A stretch of DNA of 64,000 nt from Citromicrobium bathyomarinum. Its GTDB lineage: Bacteria > Pseudomonadota > Alphaproteobacteria > Sphingomonadales > Sphingomonadaceae. The stretch covers positions 310,001-374,000 of the forward strand of contig NZ_JAINWL010000003.1 of the NCBI RefSeq assembly GCF_021021475.1, read 5' to 3'. Positions 18,449-26,975 of this stretch are shown piece by piece (position 1 is the first letter of the stretch; every line of letters starts with the position of its first letter). A model generated the notes under the pieces. The model made no database searches. It worked only from the letters and a program-made list of their open reading frames with translations, and was not told the DNA's origin. Made by a program: the position numbers and the translations under genes.

Positions 18449-18566
18449 GGGCGGCGTGTGCCTGTCCTACTTGATGCGCTGGGTCTAAGGATGCGCGCTA
18501 TGCGCAGTGCACCTCTTCTTCCGCCCAGAATTTCGCGCTCGTTCCCCCCGCCACTTTTTGACCCCA

Positions 18567-18589
18567 GGACTGTGTGTCAGGTGTGTCAG
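18567..18589. repeat. Dispersed 23-bp repeat, copy 1
   Basis: The 23 bases starting GGACTGTGTGTCAGG are identical to 50332-50354. Inside it, TGTGTCAG occurs twice in tandem. It lies in the leader between the parDE cassette and folP. Confidence 0.6.
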
Positions 18590-18619
18590 ATCCCCTACAA
18601 AGCGGCTAGGTGAGGGCGC

Positions 18620-19732
18620 ATGACAGACACCGTCTACATCCGCCCGATCGGCTTCGCGCCGGGGCCGCAGAGCGAAGAGGGGGACGCGATCCGCCTCGCA
18701 GGCGGGCTCGTCTATGCAAGCCGCTTTGCGGTGATCTACCGCCGCGATGGCCGTGTGGTCGAACGCTGGCGTGCTTCGCCCGGGAGCATCGCGCAGGTGC
18801 TTGGGCAGCTGCCCGACAGCGTGGCTGCCGAGGCGGAGGCGCAGTGGGGCAACCTGCGCATGGCGCATCCGGCGCTGGAGCTGGGTGCGCGAACCGTGCG
18901 CCTCGACCAGCCGCAGGTGATGGGCATCCTCAACGTCACGCCCGACAGCTTCTCCGACGGGGGCAAGCATGTGGGCGATCCGGCGGGCACGCGCGAGGCG
19001 ATCGGCGCCATGGTCGAGGCGGGGGCCTCTATCATCGACATCGGCGGTGAAAGCACGCGGCCCGGTGCGGAGGCGGTGTGGGAGGAAGAGGAAATCCGCC
19101 GCGTCGTCCCCGCAGTCGAAGCCGCCGCCAGCATGGGCGCGGCGGTCAGCATCGACACGCGCCGCGCGGGCACGATGGAGGCGGCGCTCAAGGCAGGCGC
19201 GGGGATCGTCAACGATGTCTCCGCGCTGCGCTACGACCCGCGCTCCGCCAAACTCGTGGCAAAGACCGGCTGCCCGGTGGTGCTGATGCACGCGCCGGGA
19301 TCGGGCAATGATCTGCATGAGGGTGGGACGTATGAGAGCGTGGTGCTCGACGTGTTCGACGCGCTTCGCGAACGGCGCGATGCGGCAGTCGCGGCGGGGA
19401 TCGCGCGCGAGAAGATCCTGCTCGATCCCGGCCTCGGCTTCGGCAAGTCGCTGACCGATAACCTCGCGCTGATCAACGCGCTGCCGCTGTTCCACTCGCT
19501 CGGCCAGCCGATCCTGTTCGGCGCGAGCCGCAAGCGGATGATCGGCGCGCTGAGCAAGGAGGCGGCGGCGGATGCGCGGCTCGGCGGGAGCATCGCACTG
19601 GCTCTCGCGGCGATGGATGCGGGCGCGCAGCTGCTCCGTGTGCACGACGTGCCCGAGACCGTGCAGGCGCGCGACGTGTGGCGCGGGCTTCGTGATGCCG
19701 CGCTGACCGATTTCGGCGATTTACCGGGCTAG
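18620..19732 (+). CDS. folP: Dihydropteroate synthase
   Basis: Folate enzyme of 370 residues joining p-aminobenzoate to 6-hydroxymethyl-7,8-dihydropterin diphosphate; the target of sulfonamides. TIM-barrel signatures are MGILNVTPDSFSDGG (from Met101), DIGGESTRPGA, NDVSALR, DPGLGFGKS and GASRKRMIG. There is an N-terminal extension of about 95 residues relative to the 282-residue E. coli enzyme (including VYASRFAVIYRRDGRVVERW). It looks like a small separate alpha/beta domain. Start at ATG 18620. Confidence 0.95.
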   Translation: MTDTVYIRPIGFAPGPQSEEGDAIRLAGGLVYASRFAVIYRRDGRVVERWRASPGSIAQVLGQLPDSVAAEAEAQWGNLRMAHPALELGARTVRLDQPQVMGILNVTPDSFSDGGKHVGDPAGTREAIGAMVEAGASIIDIGGESTRPGAEAVWEEEEIRRVVPAVEAAASMGAAVSIDTRRAGTMEAALKAGAGIVNDVSALRYDPRSAKLVAKTGCPVVLMHAPGSGNDLHEGGTYESVVLDVFDALRERRDAAVAAGIAREKILLDPGLGFGKSLTDNLALINALPLFHSLGQPILFGASRKRMIGALSKEAAADARLGGSIALALAAMDAGAQLLRVHDVPETVQARDVWRGLRDAALTDFGDLPG

Positions 19733-19736
19733 GTTG

Positions 19737-20495
19737 TTAGAGCGTGTACCCGCCGTCGCTGGTCAGCACGGTGCCGGTGACGTTGGCGGAGGCGTCGGAC
19801 AGGAGGTAGCCGATGTCGCGTGCCAGCTCGTCTGCGGTGGCGAAGCGGCCGCGCGGGGTGGTCTTGCCCATCTGCGCGATCACCGCCTCGCGCCCGTGCT
19901 CGGCAAACTGGGCTTCGTTGTCGGGCGAGTTCCAGATCGCGGTGTCGACCCCGCCCGGAGCGATGGCGTTGACGCGAATGCCATGGCCTGCGTTCTCCGC
20001 CGCCGCGATCCGCGCCATGTGCGCAACTGCAGCCTTGGAAACGCCATAGGCACCGATGCCGGGCACCGGCTTGAGCCCGGTGATCGACGCGGTGACGACC
20101 GCGCTGCCACGACCCGTCTTCCGCATCGCGCGCAGGGCAGTGGAAAGCGTGAGGAAGGCACCATCGAGGTTGATCGCCATCACCCGCCGCCACTCGGCAA
20201 AGTCGAGATCGGCGATCTGGCCGCCGGTGCCGATCCCGGCATTGACCACCGCGTGGTCGAGCCGGTCGAGCTGCGGTTCGAGGGACTTCCAGAAGCCCTC
20301 GTCGGCAACGTCGGCCTGGTGGCTCTCGACCTCGCACGAGAGGCCCAGCTTGCCCAAGTCATCTCCGTTGAGATCGATCAGGACCAGCTTGCCGATGCCG
20401 TTGCGATCGAGCCAGCGGGCGCACGCGGCACCGATGCCGGAAGCGGCCCCGGTGACGAGTGCGGTGCGGTTAGTGAAGTCATATCCCTCGGTCAT
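19737..20495 (-). CDS. SDR family oxidoreductase
   Basis: Classical short-chain dehydrogenase of 252 residues: cofactor motif TGAASGIG (15-22), Asp41 after the second strand (LIDLNG) suggesting NAD(H) preference, NAG (85-87), and the triad Ser137, Tyr150 and Lys154 (GAYGVSK). C-terminal GTVLTSDGGYTL is typical of FabG-like SDRs. The substrate is unknown. It converges with folP and is followed upstream by the hemerythrin gene on the same strand. Confidence 0.92.
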   Translation of the reverse strand: MTEGYDFTNRTALVTGAASGIGAACARWLDRNGIGKLVLIDLNGDDLGKLGLSCEVESHQADVADEGFWKSLEPQLDRLDHAVVNAGIGTGGQIADLDFAEWRRVMAINLDGAFLTLSTALRAMRKTGRGSAVVTASITGLKPVPGIGAYGVSKAAVAHMARIAAAENAGHGIRVNAIAPGGVDTAIWNSPDNEAQFAEHGREAVIAQMGKTTPRGRFATADELARDIGYLLSDASANVTGTVLTSDGGYTL

Positions 20496-20555
20496 GCCGA
20501 GGGGCTTAGCGGGTTACGCCGCGTTGTCGATGCCCCGGCAATCGGCGCATCCGAG

Positions 20556-21071
20556 TTACGCCGCTTCGTTTTCTTCGATGTAGGCGTCCGGATCCTTCTC
20601 CTCCCGCTCCACATTCGTGACGTGGTCCGCTTCAAAGGCGAGATACTTGATCCCCAGCGCGATCCGCTTTTCCAGCGGCACCCGGCGGCGGAAATCGGTC
20701 AGGCCCTGGCGTTCCTCTTCGGAAAGATGCGCGCTGTTCTGGTAGTTCGCCTTGTCGACGCATTTCCACCAGGCGTCCGACCCGACCTCTTCGTTCAGCG
20801 CAGCATCGGCGGCGTTGGCGATCTTGTTATGATCGTCGATCGCGTCTTCGGTGGTCTCGTCCGCACTGTCGGAATCGAGCGCGCCTTTGCCGAGCTGGAG
20901 GAGGGTGGGGTAGAAGTACTTCTCTTCCGCCATGGCGTGCGCTTCGAGATGGTCGCGCAGGCGGTTGAAGATTTTTCCGGCCGATTCGAGATCGTCGCGC
21001 GCCTCGTCCAGTGCGGCGAACCAGCGGCGCTGGCGGTCGTGGTCGGCGAGAATGCAGTCGACGATATCCAT
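20556..21071 (-). CDS. Hemerythrin HHE-domain protein
   Basis: Cytoplasmic four-helix protein of 171 residues. Candidate di-iron ligands appear as His11 (LADHDRQ), the HLEAHAMAEEKYFYP motif (His-x3-His and Glu), DDHNK in the middle and later EADHVTNVE. Members sense or store O2 or NO, or help repair Fe-S clusters. Length exceeds the about 130-residue core because of an extra C-terminal helix region (LEKRIALGIKYLAFEADHV). It lies directly downstream of the NtrC-like regulator, a possible functional link. Confidence 0.9.
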   Translation of the reverse strand: MDIVDCILADHDRQRRWFAALDEARDDLESAGKIFNRLRDHLEAHAMAEEKYFYPTLLQLGKGALDSDSADETTEDAIDDHNKIANAADAALNEEVGSDAWWKCVDKANYQNSAHLSEEERQGLTDFRRRVPLEKRIALGIKYLAFEADHVTNVEREEKDPDAYIEENEAA

Positions 21072-21152
21072 CTGGGGTATTCCTGTTTCCGGCGTGAGAT
21101 TACGCTCAGAGAACGGGAAATGGCGTGCCGGGTTCCGCCGGCACGGAGCCCG

Positions 21153-22571
21153 TCAGGCGGCGTTGTCGATCCCGAGGTCGCTCAGCTTGCGGTACAGCGT
21201 CGAGCGCCCGATGCCGAGCCTGCGGGCAACCTCGGTCATCCGTCCGCGATAATGGCCGATGGCGAGGCGGATCACATCGGCCTCGATCTCTTCGAGCGGG
21301 CGCAGGTTGCCATCATCGGTGTAAAGCATCACGCCGACCGCTTCCTGCACGTGGTGGCCGCTCCCGGCCTGCTCGCCGATCAGTTCGGAAAGCTGGGGGA
21401 AATCGCTGCTGGTCAGCATCTCCGCATCGCAGAATACTGCGGCGCGGAACAGGACCGCCTGCAACTGGCGGACATTGCCCGGCCAGTCATAGGCGCACAG
21501 CAAATTGAGCGCGCTGTCGGCCAGGCTGAGGTGGCGCAGCCCCGGCTCGTCGCCGATTCGGGCGAGGAAGTGGCGGGCCAGAGAGGCGATGTCGCCCGGG
21601 CGCTCACGCAGCGGTGGAAGGCTGATCCGGGTGGCGGAGATCGCGGCGAGCAGGTCCTGGTCGAACTGGCCCTTCGCGGCGAGTTCGGACAGCGGGCGAT
21701 TGCTCGCGGAAAGCAGGCGGGTGTCGATGCGGAATCCGTGCGTCGCGCCGATCGGACGGACGATGCCTTCGTTCAGCGTGGTCGCGAGGCGAGCCTGCTG
21801 ATCGGCGGAAAGACGGTCGATCTCGTCGAGCACCAGCGTGCCGGTGTCGCAATGCTGCAGCGCGCCCATCTGGCTCTCGAACGCCCCGGCGAAGGCGCCT
21901 TTCTCGTGCCCGAACAGCGCCGATTCGATCGAGTTGACCGGCACCCCGGCGACATTGACGAGGCGGAAGGGGGCCTTGGCGCGCGGGCTGGTCGCCTGGA
22001 TCGCGCGCAGCAGCATCTCCTTGCCGGTGCCGCTCTCGCCCTCGATCAGCACATGGCCGTGCGATCGCGCGGCCTTGGCGGCGCGGGCCAGCGCGATGCG
22101 GAAGATCGGGTCGGTCCCGATCATTGCGTCGAAATCGAGCACCGCAGGCATCTTCTCGGTCAGCGGCTGAAGCTCGTTACGGCTCGCCTCGACCCGGGTG
22201 GCGCTGCGCAGAGCGCGCATCAGCCGTTCGGGCGCGACCGGCTTGATCAGATAGTCGGTCGCCCCGGCGCGCATCGCCTCGACCGCCAGCAGCGGGCTGG
22301 CACTGGTGGTCAGCATCAGAATCGGCAGCGCGGGGCGGCGCTTCTTGAGTTCGGCAATCAGGTCGCACGCGGCATCGCCTGGCACCCACTGGTCGAGGAT
22401 GATGGCAGACAGCTGCATGCCCTGCCGCGTGCCCAGCGTGGCAATCGCGGTTTCGGCATCGTTGACGACGAGCGTGCGCCAGCCGTCGCGGGCGGCGAGC
22501 GCGGTGACGAGGCGGCTCTGCGCCGGCTCGTCGTCGATCAGCATTAGCAAGCGTTCTTCGTGATCGGCCAT
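21153..22571 (-). CDS. NtrC-like response regulator with degenerate sigma-54 activation motifs
   Basis: A 472-residue protein with three domains. The receiver (about 8-125) has acidic Asp13/Asp14, phospho-acceptor Asp60, Thr89 and Lys110, so phosphorylation looks possible. The AAA+ domain (about 145-380) has Walker A GESGTGK (178-184) and Walker B LVLDEID (Asp249, Glu250). The Fis-type helix-turn-helix is at 430-472 (EVARRLGIGRSTLYRKLSDLGI). The sigma-54 contact loop reads GAFAGA (225-230) instead of GAFTGA. The arginine-finger segment, normally FRxDLxxRL, reads FDQDLLAAI (303-311). Canonical sigma-54 activation is therefore doubtful. Confidence 0.9.
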   Translation of the reverse strand: MADHEERLLMLIDDEPAQSRLVTALAARDGWRTLVVNDAETAIATLGTRQGMQLSAIILDQWVPGDAACDLIAELKKRRPALPILMLTTSASPLLAVEAMRAGATDYLIKPVAPERLMRALRSATRVEASRNELQPLTEKMPAVLDFDAMIGTDPIFRIALARAAKAARSHGHVLIEGESGTGKEMLLRAIQATSPRAKAPFRLVNVAGVPVNSIESALFGHEKGAFAGAFESQMGALQHCDTGTLVLDEIDRLSADQQARLATTLNEGIVRPIGATHGFRIDTRLLSASNRPLSELAAKGQFDQDLLAAISATRISLPPLRERPGDIASLARHFLARIGDEPGLRHLSLADSALNLLCAYDWPGNVRQLQAVLFRAAVFCDAEMLTSSDFPQLSELIGEQAGSGHHVQEAVGVMLYTDDGNLRPLEEIEADVIRLAIGHYRGRMTEVARRLGIGRSTLYRKLSDLGIDNAA

Positions 22572-22769
22572 TTTTCCCCGCCATGCCTGTGCAAGGGAAT
22601 GTGTCCCGTTGCGGTGCAGGGCGCTGGTCTACCCGACGGCGGTAAAGACCAGATTAAGGCTAGTTTCCCTCGCTCATGCGATAGTGCACAGCAGCAAGAG
22701 CTTGAGAATGGCGGGGGGCGAGGATAGACCCTGCCGCGACTAGCGCCTCAACCGGAGAATTTACGCGCC

Positions 22770-22910
22770 ATGGCCGCACAAAACGAAGCCGTTACCAAGG
22801 ATATCGAGAAGGCTCGCAACACGTACGAACGCTTCATGGGAAGCCTGAAGTTCGCGATCCCGATCATTTGCCTGATCGTGTTCATCGTCGTGCTGCTGAT
22901 CGCGCCCTGA
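22770..22910 (+). CDS. aa3-type cytochrome c oxidase subunit IV (small membrane subunit)
   Basis: A 46-residue protein: a charged N-terminal half (AAQNEAVTKDIEKARNTYERFMGSLKF) and one transmembrane helix (AIPIICLIVFIVVLLIAP). This is the layout of the bacterial aa3 oxidase subunit IV family, which sits at the edge of the oxidase; it is not needed for catalysis in known examples. It lies 4 bases before pntA. A GGAGAA ribosome site is 11 nt upstream of the ATG. The large oxidase subunits are not in the window. Confidence 0.82.
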   Translation: MAAQNEAVTKDIEKARNTYERFMGSLKFAIPIICLIVFIVVLLIAP

Positions 22911-22914
22911 CCGC

Positions 22915-24039
22915 ATGAAGATCGCGGTCCTCAAGGAGCAGGCGGCGGGTGAGACGAGGGTCGCATTGACCCCGGAAACCGCCAAGAAGTTCATCGCACT
23001 CGGCGCCGAAGTCTCGGTCGAGGCAGGCGCGGGAGAGACCGCCGCGATTGCCGATTCGGCTTTTCGCGATGCGGGTGCAAGCGTTGGCCCGGCGGCCGAG
23101 GTGGTGAAGGACGCGGGCATCGTGCTCGGCGTTCAGGCGCCCGATCCCGCCGCGCTTGCCGGCGCAAAGCCCGGCGCGAAGGTTGCCGCGCTGTTCGATC
23201 CGTTCCGCGATGGCGCGCGGGTCGAGGCCTATGCCAGCGCGGGATATGAAGCGCTGAGCATGGAGTTCATGCCGCGCATCACCCGTGCGCAGAGCATGGA
23301 CGTGCTCTCCAGCCAGTCCAACCTCTCGGGCTACAAGGCGGTGATCGCCGCGGCAGACCAGTACGGCCGCGCGTTCCCGATGATGATGACCGCGGCGGGC
23401 ACCGTGCAGGCTGCGCGCGTCTTCATCATGGGCGTGGGCGTTGCCGGCCTTCAGGCGATCGCCACCGCCAAGCGGCTGGGCGCGCAGGTCTCCGCCACCG
23501 ATGTGCGCTCCGCCACGCGCGAGCAGATCGAATCGCTCGGTGCCAAGGCGATTTTCGTCGAGGAGGGCGGGATCGAGGGCGAGGGCAGCGGCGGCTACGC
23601 CAGCGAGATGAGCGACGAGTACAAGGCTGCGCAGGCCAAGCTCGTCTCCGAACATATCGCGAAGCAGGACATCGTCATCACCACCGCGCTGATCCCGGGA
23701 CGCCCGGCACCGCGGCTGGTCTCCGACGAACAGATTGCCAGCATGAAACCGGGCAGCGTCATCTTCGATCTCGCCGTCCCGCAAGGGGGCAATGTCGAAG
23801 GCGCGGTGGCGGACGAGCTGGTTACCCGCCATGGTGTCACCATCATGGGCTATGCCAACACGCCTGCGCAGCTGGCACCGGATTCGAGCGCTCTGTTCGC
23901 GCGCAACCTGTACAACTTCCTCTCCGCCTTCTGGGACGGTGAGGCGGGGGAGCCGGTGCTGGACGAGGAAATCGGCGATGCCGTGCGGCTGACGCAGGGC
24001 GGTCAGGTGGTGAATGCGCGGCTGAAGGACGCGGGCTGA
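22915..24039 (+). CDS. pntA: NAD(P) transhydrogenase subunit alpha part 1 (NAD-binding domain I)
   Basis: Soluble dI component of 374 residues of the proton-translocating transhydrogenase, which drives NADPH formation from NADH. Features: N-terminal MKIAVLKEQAAGETRVALTPE, the RDQS-like loop SMDVLSSQSNLSGYKAV, the nucleotide fold MGVGVAGLQAIATAKRLGA, the mobile loop YASEMSDEY and ITTALIPGRPAPRLV. The alpha subunit is split: the membrane part is encoded separately at 25186. Two unrelated genes sit in between. Confidence 0.94.
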   Translation: MKIAVLKEQAAGETRVALTPETAKKFIALGAEVSVEAGAGETAAIADSAFRDAGASVGPAAEVVKDAGIVLGVQAPDPAALAGAKPGAKVAALFDPFRDGARVEAYASAGYEALSMEFMPRITRAQSMDVLSSQSNLSGYKAVIAAADQYGRAFPMMMTAAGTVQAARVFIMGVGVAGLQAIATAKRLGAQVSATDVRSATREQIESLGAKAIFVEEGGIEGEGSGGYASEMSDEYKAAQAKLVSEHIAKQDIVITTALIPGRPAPRLVSDEQIASMKPGSVIFDLAVPQGGNVEGAVADELVTRHGVTIMGYANTPAQLAPDSSALFARNLYNFLSAFWDGEAGEPVLDEEIGDAVRLTQGGQVVNARLKDAG

Positions 24040-24088
24040 GCCATACTGGGGCACAGGCCGGGGGGCTGAAGAGGGGGGTAAGGTTGCG

Positions 24089-24454
24089 ATGGGGATTCTG
24101 AACCAGACCCAGACCACGCCGCAGGGCTTCGTGGACAACCACGGCCATGCATTGGTGGAGGGGGAAGAGGTCTATTTCGCCTTCCGCACGATCCGCGACT
24201 GGATCGCCTTCACCGACTGGCGGATGATCTATGTCGATGTGCAGGGCATACTGGGCAACAAGAAGGAATACCTGACGGTTCCCTATCGCTCGATCACGGC
24301 ATTCTCGATCACCAGCGCTGGCACGATCGACATCGATGCGGAAATCGCGGTGTTCCTCTCCGGCCACCCACCGATCGAGTTCAAGGTCGGCAAGTTCACC
24401 AATACCGAGGCGCTGCAAAAGCTGCTCGCCAAACGGATGAACCTGGTCGAATAG
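24089..24454 (+). CDS. Bacterial PH-domain protein (bPH_1 type)
   Basis: Cytoplasmic protein of 121 residues consisting of a single bacterial pleckstrin-homology-like domain. Strand pattern and segments VYFAFRTIRDWIAFTDWRMIYVDVQ, KKEYLTVPYRSITAFSITSAGTIDIDAEIAVFL and PIEFKVGK fit the family, with a C-terminal helix (TEALQKLLAKRM). Bacterial members form rings and have no fixed ligand. It is placed between the two parts of pntA, in the same direction. Confidence 0.85.
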   Translation: MGILNQTQTTPQGFVDNHGHALVEGEEVYFAFRTIRDWIAFTDWRMIYVDVQGILGNKKEYLTVPYRSITAFSITSAGTIDIDAEIAVFLSGHPPIEFKVGKFTNTEALQKLLAKRMNLVE

Positions 24455-24503
24455 CGCGCGTGCGCGATTTGCCGCAGCGTGCCAATCGGCTAGGGATCGC
24501 AGC

Positions 24504-25064
24504 ATGAACATGCGCACTCTCCTCGCCGCTCCGGCCATCCTCGCCCTTGCGGCCTGCGCGCCGAGCCTGGCCGACGATGTCGATCTCGAAAACGTCGCGC
24601 CGGACGACATTGCCTGGATCGGCGAGAGCCCGGTCTATCCCAACGCCACCATCGCGCAGAACATCTCCTCTGCTCAGGTTTTCTCGAAGCTCGCCGAACT
24701 GGTCGAGCAGACCGATCTGGGGGCGACGCTGGACGGGGCAGGGCCGCTGACGATCTTCGCGCCGAGCGACGCGGCGCTGACCGACCTGCCGCCGCACAGC
24801 GAAGAAGCGCTGCGGCGCACGCTGGCCTACCACGTGATCGAGGGCCGGATCGACGCAGGCGAACTCGCTGCGCGGATCGTGGAAGGTGGCGGGTCGTACC
24901 AGGCGCAGACGCTGTCCGGAGACACGCTGACCTTCCGCGTCGATGGCGACGGGATCGTGATCGTCGATGGTGCAGGCGGCACTGCGCGCGTGACGATGGC
25001 CGACCTCAATCAGGCCAATGGCATGATGCACGTGATCGACAAGGTGCTGCTGCCCGCACGGTGA
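24504..25064 (+). CDS. Fasciclin-domain lipoprotein
   Basis: Envelope protein of 186 residues. The signal peptide ends in lipobox LAAC (Cys18), then there is one FAS1 domain with both conserved boxes: LTIFAPSDAALTDLP near the start, and GMMHVIDKVLLP at the end, with the YHVIEGRI segment between. FAS1 proteins act in adhesion or as periplasmic binding modules. It lies inside the pnt gene run, between the PH gene and pntA part 2. Confidence 0.9.
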   Translation: MNMRTLLAAPAILALAACAPSLADDVDLENVAPDDIAWIGESPVYPNATIAQNISSAQVFSKLAELVEQTDLGATLDGAGPLTIFAPSDAALTDLPPHSEEALRRTLAYHVIEGRIDAGELAARIVEGGGSYQAQTLSGDTLTFRVDGDGIVIVDGAGGTARVTMADLNQANGMMHVIDKVLLPAR

Positions 25065-25185
25065 TTCGGCAAATCACGCCGGAAATCCCGTCAGCCTAGC
25101 CCTTTGTCCATCGACAGCGCCCGCGCGCCTTGCAATAAGCCTCTTCCATTCGGTTTTTGGTCCTCGGGGGAGGCAAGTTTCTAAG

Positions 25186-25470
25186 ATGGACTTCATTTCC
25201 GTCCTGTCGATTTTCGTGCTGGCGTGTTTCGTCGGCTATTACGTGGTCTGGTCGGTCACGCCCGCGCTGCACACGCCGCTGATGGCGGTGACCAACGCGA
25301 TTTCTTCCGTGATCATCGTCGGCGCGCTGATTGCCAGCGCCGAAGCGGGTAGCGCGGTCGCCAAGTGGCTCGGCCTTACTGCGGTGGTGCTTGCCAGCAT
25401 CAACATCTTCGGCGGCTTCGCCGTGACCGAGCGGATGCTCGCAATGTACAAGAAGAAGGACAGCAAATGA
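25186..25470 (+). CDS. NAD(P) transhydrogenase subunit alpha part 2 (membrane domain)
   Basis: Membrane component of 94 residues with three to four helices: FISVLSIFVLACFVGYYVVW, then HTPLMAVTNAISSVIIVGAL (a conserved motif of the alpha-subunit membrane part), AVVLASINIFGGFAVTERML, and a basic tail. Together with PntB it forms the proton channel. Its stop overlaps the pntB start (ATGA at 25467-25470). Confidence 0.93.
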   Translation: MDFISVLSIFVLACFVGYYVVWSVTPALHTPLMAVTNAISSVIIVGALIASAEAGSAVAKWLGLTAVVLASINIFGGFAVTERMLAMYKKKDSK

Positions 25471-26975
25471 GCCTTCCTCGGGACGTTGAACCGCTCGCCG
25501 TGCCGCCCGGTACCGATTACGGCATGAGCCACGCGGTCGAGACCGCTGCCGCTCATGGCCCGACCAATCCCTGGGTTGCGCTCGCCTATCTGGTGGCGGG
25601 GGTGTTCTTCATCCTCGCGCTGCGCGGGCTTTCGAGCCCCGCGACCAGCCGCGCGGGCAACCGCAACGGGATGATCGGGATGCTGATCGCGGTGGTCACC
25701 GTGATCGTCACCCACGACATTGCCAATATCGTCGAGATCCTCATCGCCATCGCGATCGGCGGACTGATCGGCTTCACCATCGCGCGCAAGATCGCGATGA
25801 CGCAGATGCCTGAATTGGTCGCAGGCTTCCACAGCCTCGTCGGCATGGCGGCGGTCCTCGTCGGGCTGGCCGCGTGGATGAACCCCGGCGCGTTCGGCAT
25901 TCTGGATGCCGAGGGTCAGATCCTGACCGTCAGCCGGATCGAGCTGGGGCTTGGCATCGCCATCGGTGCGATCACCTTCTCCGGCTCCGTCATTGCCTTC
26001 CTGAAACTCTCCGGGCGGATGGGCGGCAAGCCGATCATGCTGCCGGGTCGGCACATCATCAATCTCGGCACGCTCGCTGCGATCATCGCGCTGATTGCGG
26101 CCTATGCGATGTCCGCCACGGCGGGTCCGGGCGAGGGCTGGATGATCGTCGCGGTGGCCGTGCTGGCATTTGCCATCGGCTTCCTGCTGATCATCCCGAT
26201 CGGCGGGGCGGACATGCCGGTCGTCGTGTCGATGCTGAACAGCTATTCCGGTTGGGCGGCAGCGGCGATGGGCTTCACGCTGGGCAACACCGCGATGATC
26301 ATCACCGGCGCGCTGGTCGGAAGCTCGGGGGCGATCCTCAGCTACATCATGTGCCGCGCGATGAACCGCAGCTTCATCTCCGTGATCGCGGGTGGCTTCG
26401 GCGCAGACGACAGCGCGGCTGGCGGCGGCGAGGCGCGCGAACAGCGCCCCTACAAGCAGGGCAGCGCCGACGATGCCGCATTCATGCTGGAGCAGGCGGA
26501 GAAGGTGATCATCATCCCCGGCTACGGCATGGCGGTCGCCCAGGCGCAGCACGCGCTGCGCGAGATGGGCGACGTGCTGAAGGCCAAGGGCGTGGACGTG
26601 AAATACGCGATCCACCCCGTCGCGGGCCGCATGCCGGGGCACATGAACGTGCTGCTGGCAGAAGCCAACGTGCCCTATGACGAGGTGTTCGAGCTGGAGG
26701 ACATCAACTCCGAGTTCGCGCAGGCCGACATCGCCTTCATCATCGGCGCGAACGACGTTGTGAACCCGGCGGCGAAGACCGACAAGTCCAGCCCGATCTA
26801 CGGCATGCCGGTGTTCGATGTCGGCAATGCCAAGCAGGTCTTCTTCATCAAGCGCTCCATGGGCGGTGTCGGTTACGCGGGCGTCGACAACGACGTGTTC
26901 TACCTGAACCAGACGACCATGCTGCTGTCCGACGCGAAGAAGATGGTCGAAGAGATCGTCAAGGCACTCGACTGA
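25467..26975 (+). CDS. pntB: NAD(P) transhydrogenase subunit beta
   Basis: A 502-residue subunit with an N-terminal membrane part of about nine helices and a C-terminal NADP-binding domain III. Domain III carries IIPGYGMAVAQAQHALREM, the HPVAGRMPGHMNVLLAEA loop, IGANDVVNPAA and IKRSMGGVGYAGVDN, all canonical. Membrane signatures include GFHSLVGMAAVLVG and PIGGADMPVVVSMLNSYSGWAAA. The N-terminus (MSLPRDVEPLAVPPGTDYGMSHAVE) is somewhat longer than in E. coli PntB. Start fixed by the ATGA overlap. Confidence 0.95.
   Translation: MSLPRDVEPLAVPPGTDYGMSHAVETAAAHGPTNPWVALAYLVAGVFFILALRGLSSPATSRAGNRNGMIGMLIAVVTVIVTHDIANIVEILIAIAIGGLIGFTIARKIAMTQMPELVAGFHSLVGMAAVLVGLAAWMNPGAFGILDAEGQILTVSRIELGLGIAIGAITFSGSVIAFLKLSGRMGGKPIMLPGRHIINLGTLAAIIALIAAYAMSATAGPGEGWMIVAVAVLAFAIGFLLIIPIGGADMPVVVSMLNSYSGWAAAAMGFTLGNTAMIITGALVGSSGAILSYIMCRAMNRSFISVIAGGFGADDSAAGGGEAREQRPYKQGSADDAAFMLEQAEKVIIIPGYGMAVAQAQHALREMGDVLKAKGVDVKYAIHPVAGRMPGHMNVLLAEANVPYDEVFELEDINSEFAQADIAFIIGANDVVNPAAKTDKSSPIYGMPVFDVGNAKQVFFIKRSMGGVGYAGVDNDVFYLNQTTMLLSDAKKMVEEIVKALD

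Noticed and set aside
19734-22547. A 937-codon open frame on the plus strand opposite the SDR, hemerythrin and NtrC-like genes.
   Set aside because: It runs uninterrupted across three well-supported minus-strand genes and their gaps, with antisense-type composition (HRDRR, GGDRG runs) and no recognisable domain.
22572-22769. Sigma-54 (-24/-12) promoter in front of the CoxIV gene, next to the NtrC-like regulator.
   Set aside because: No TGGCAC-N5-TTGC match was found on either strand of this gap; nothing else could be supported there.
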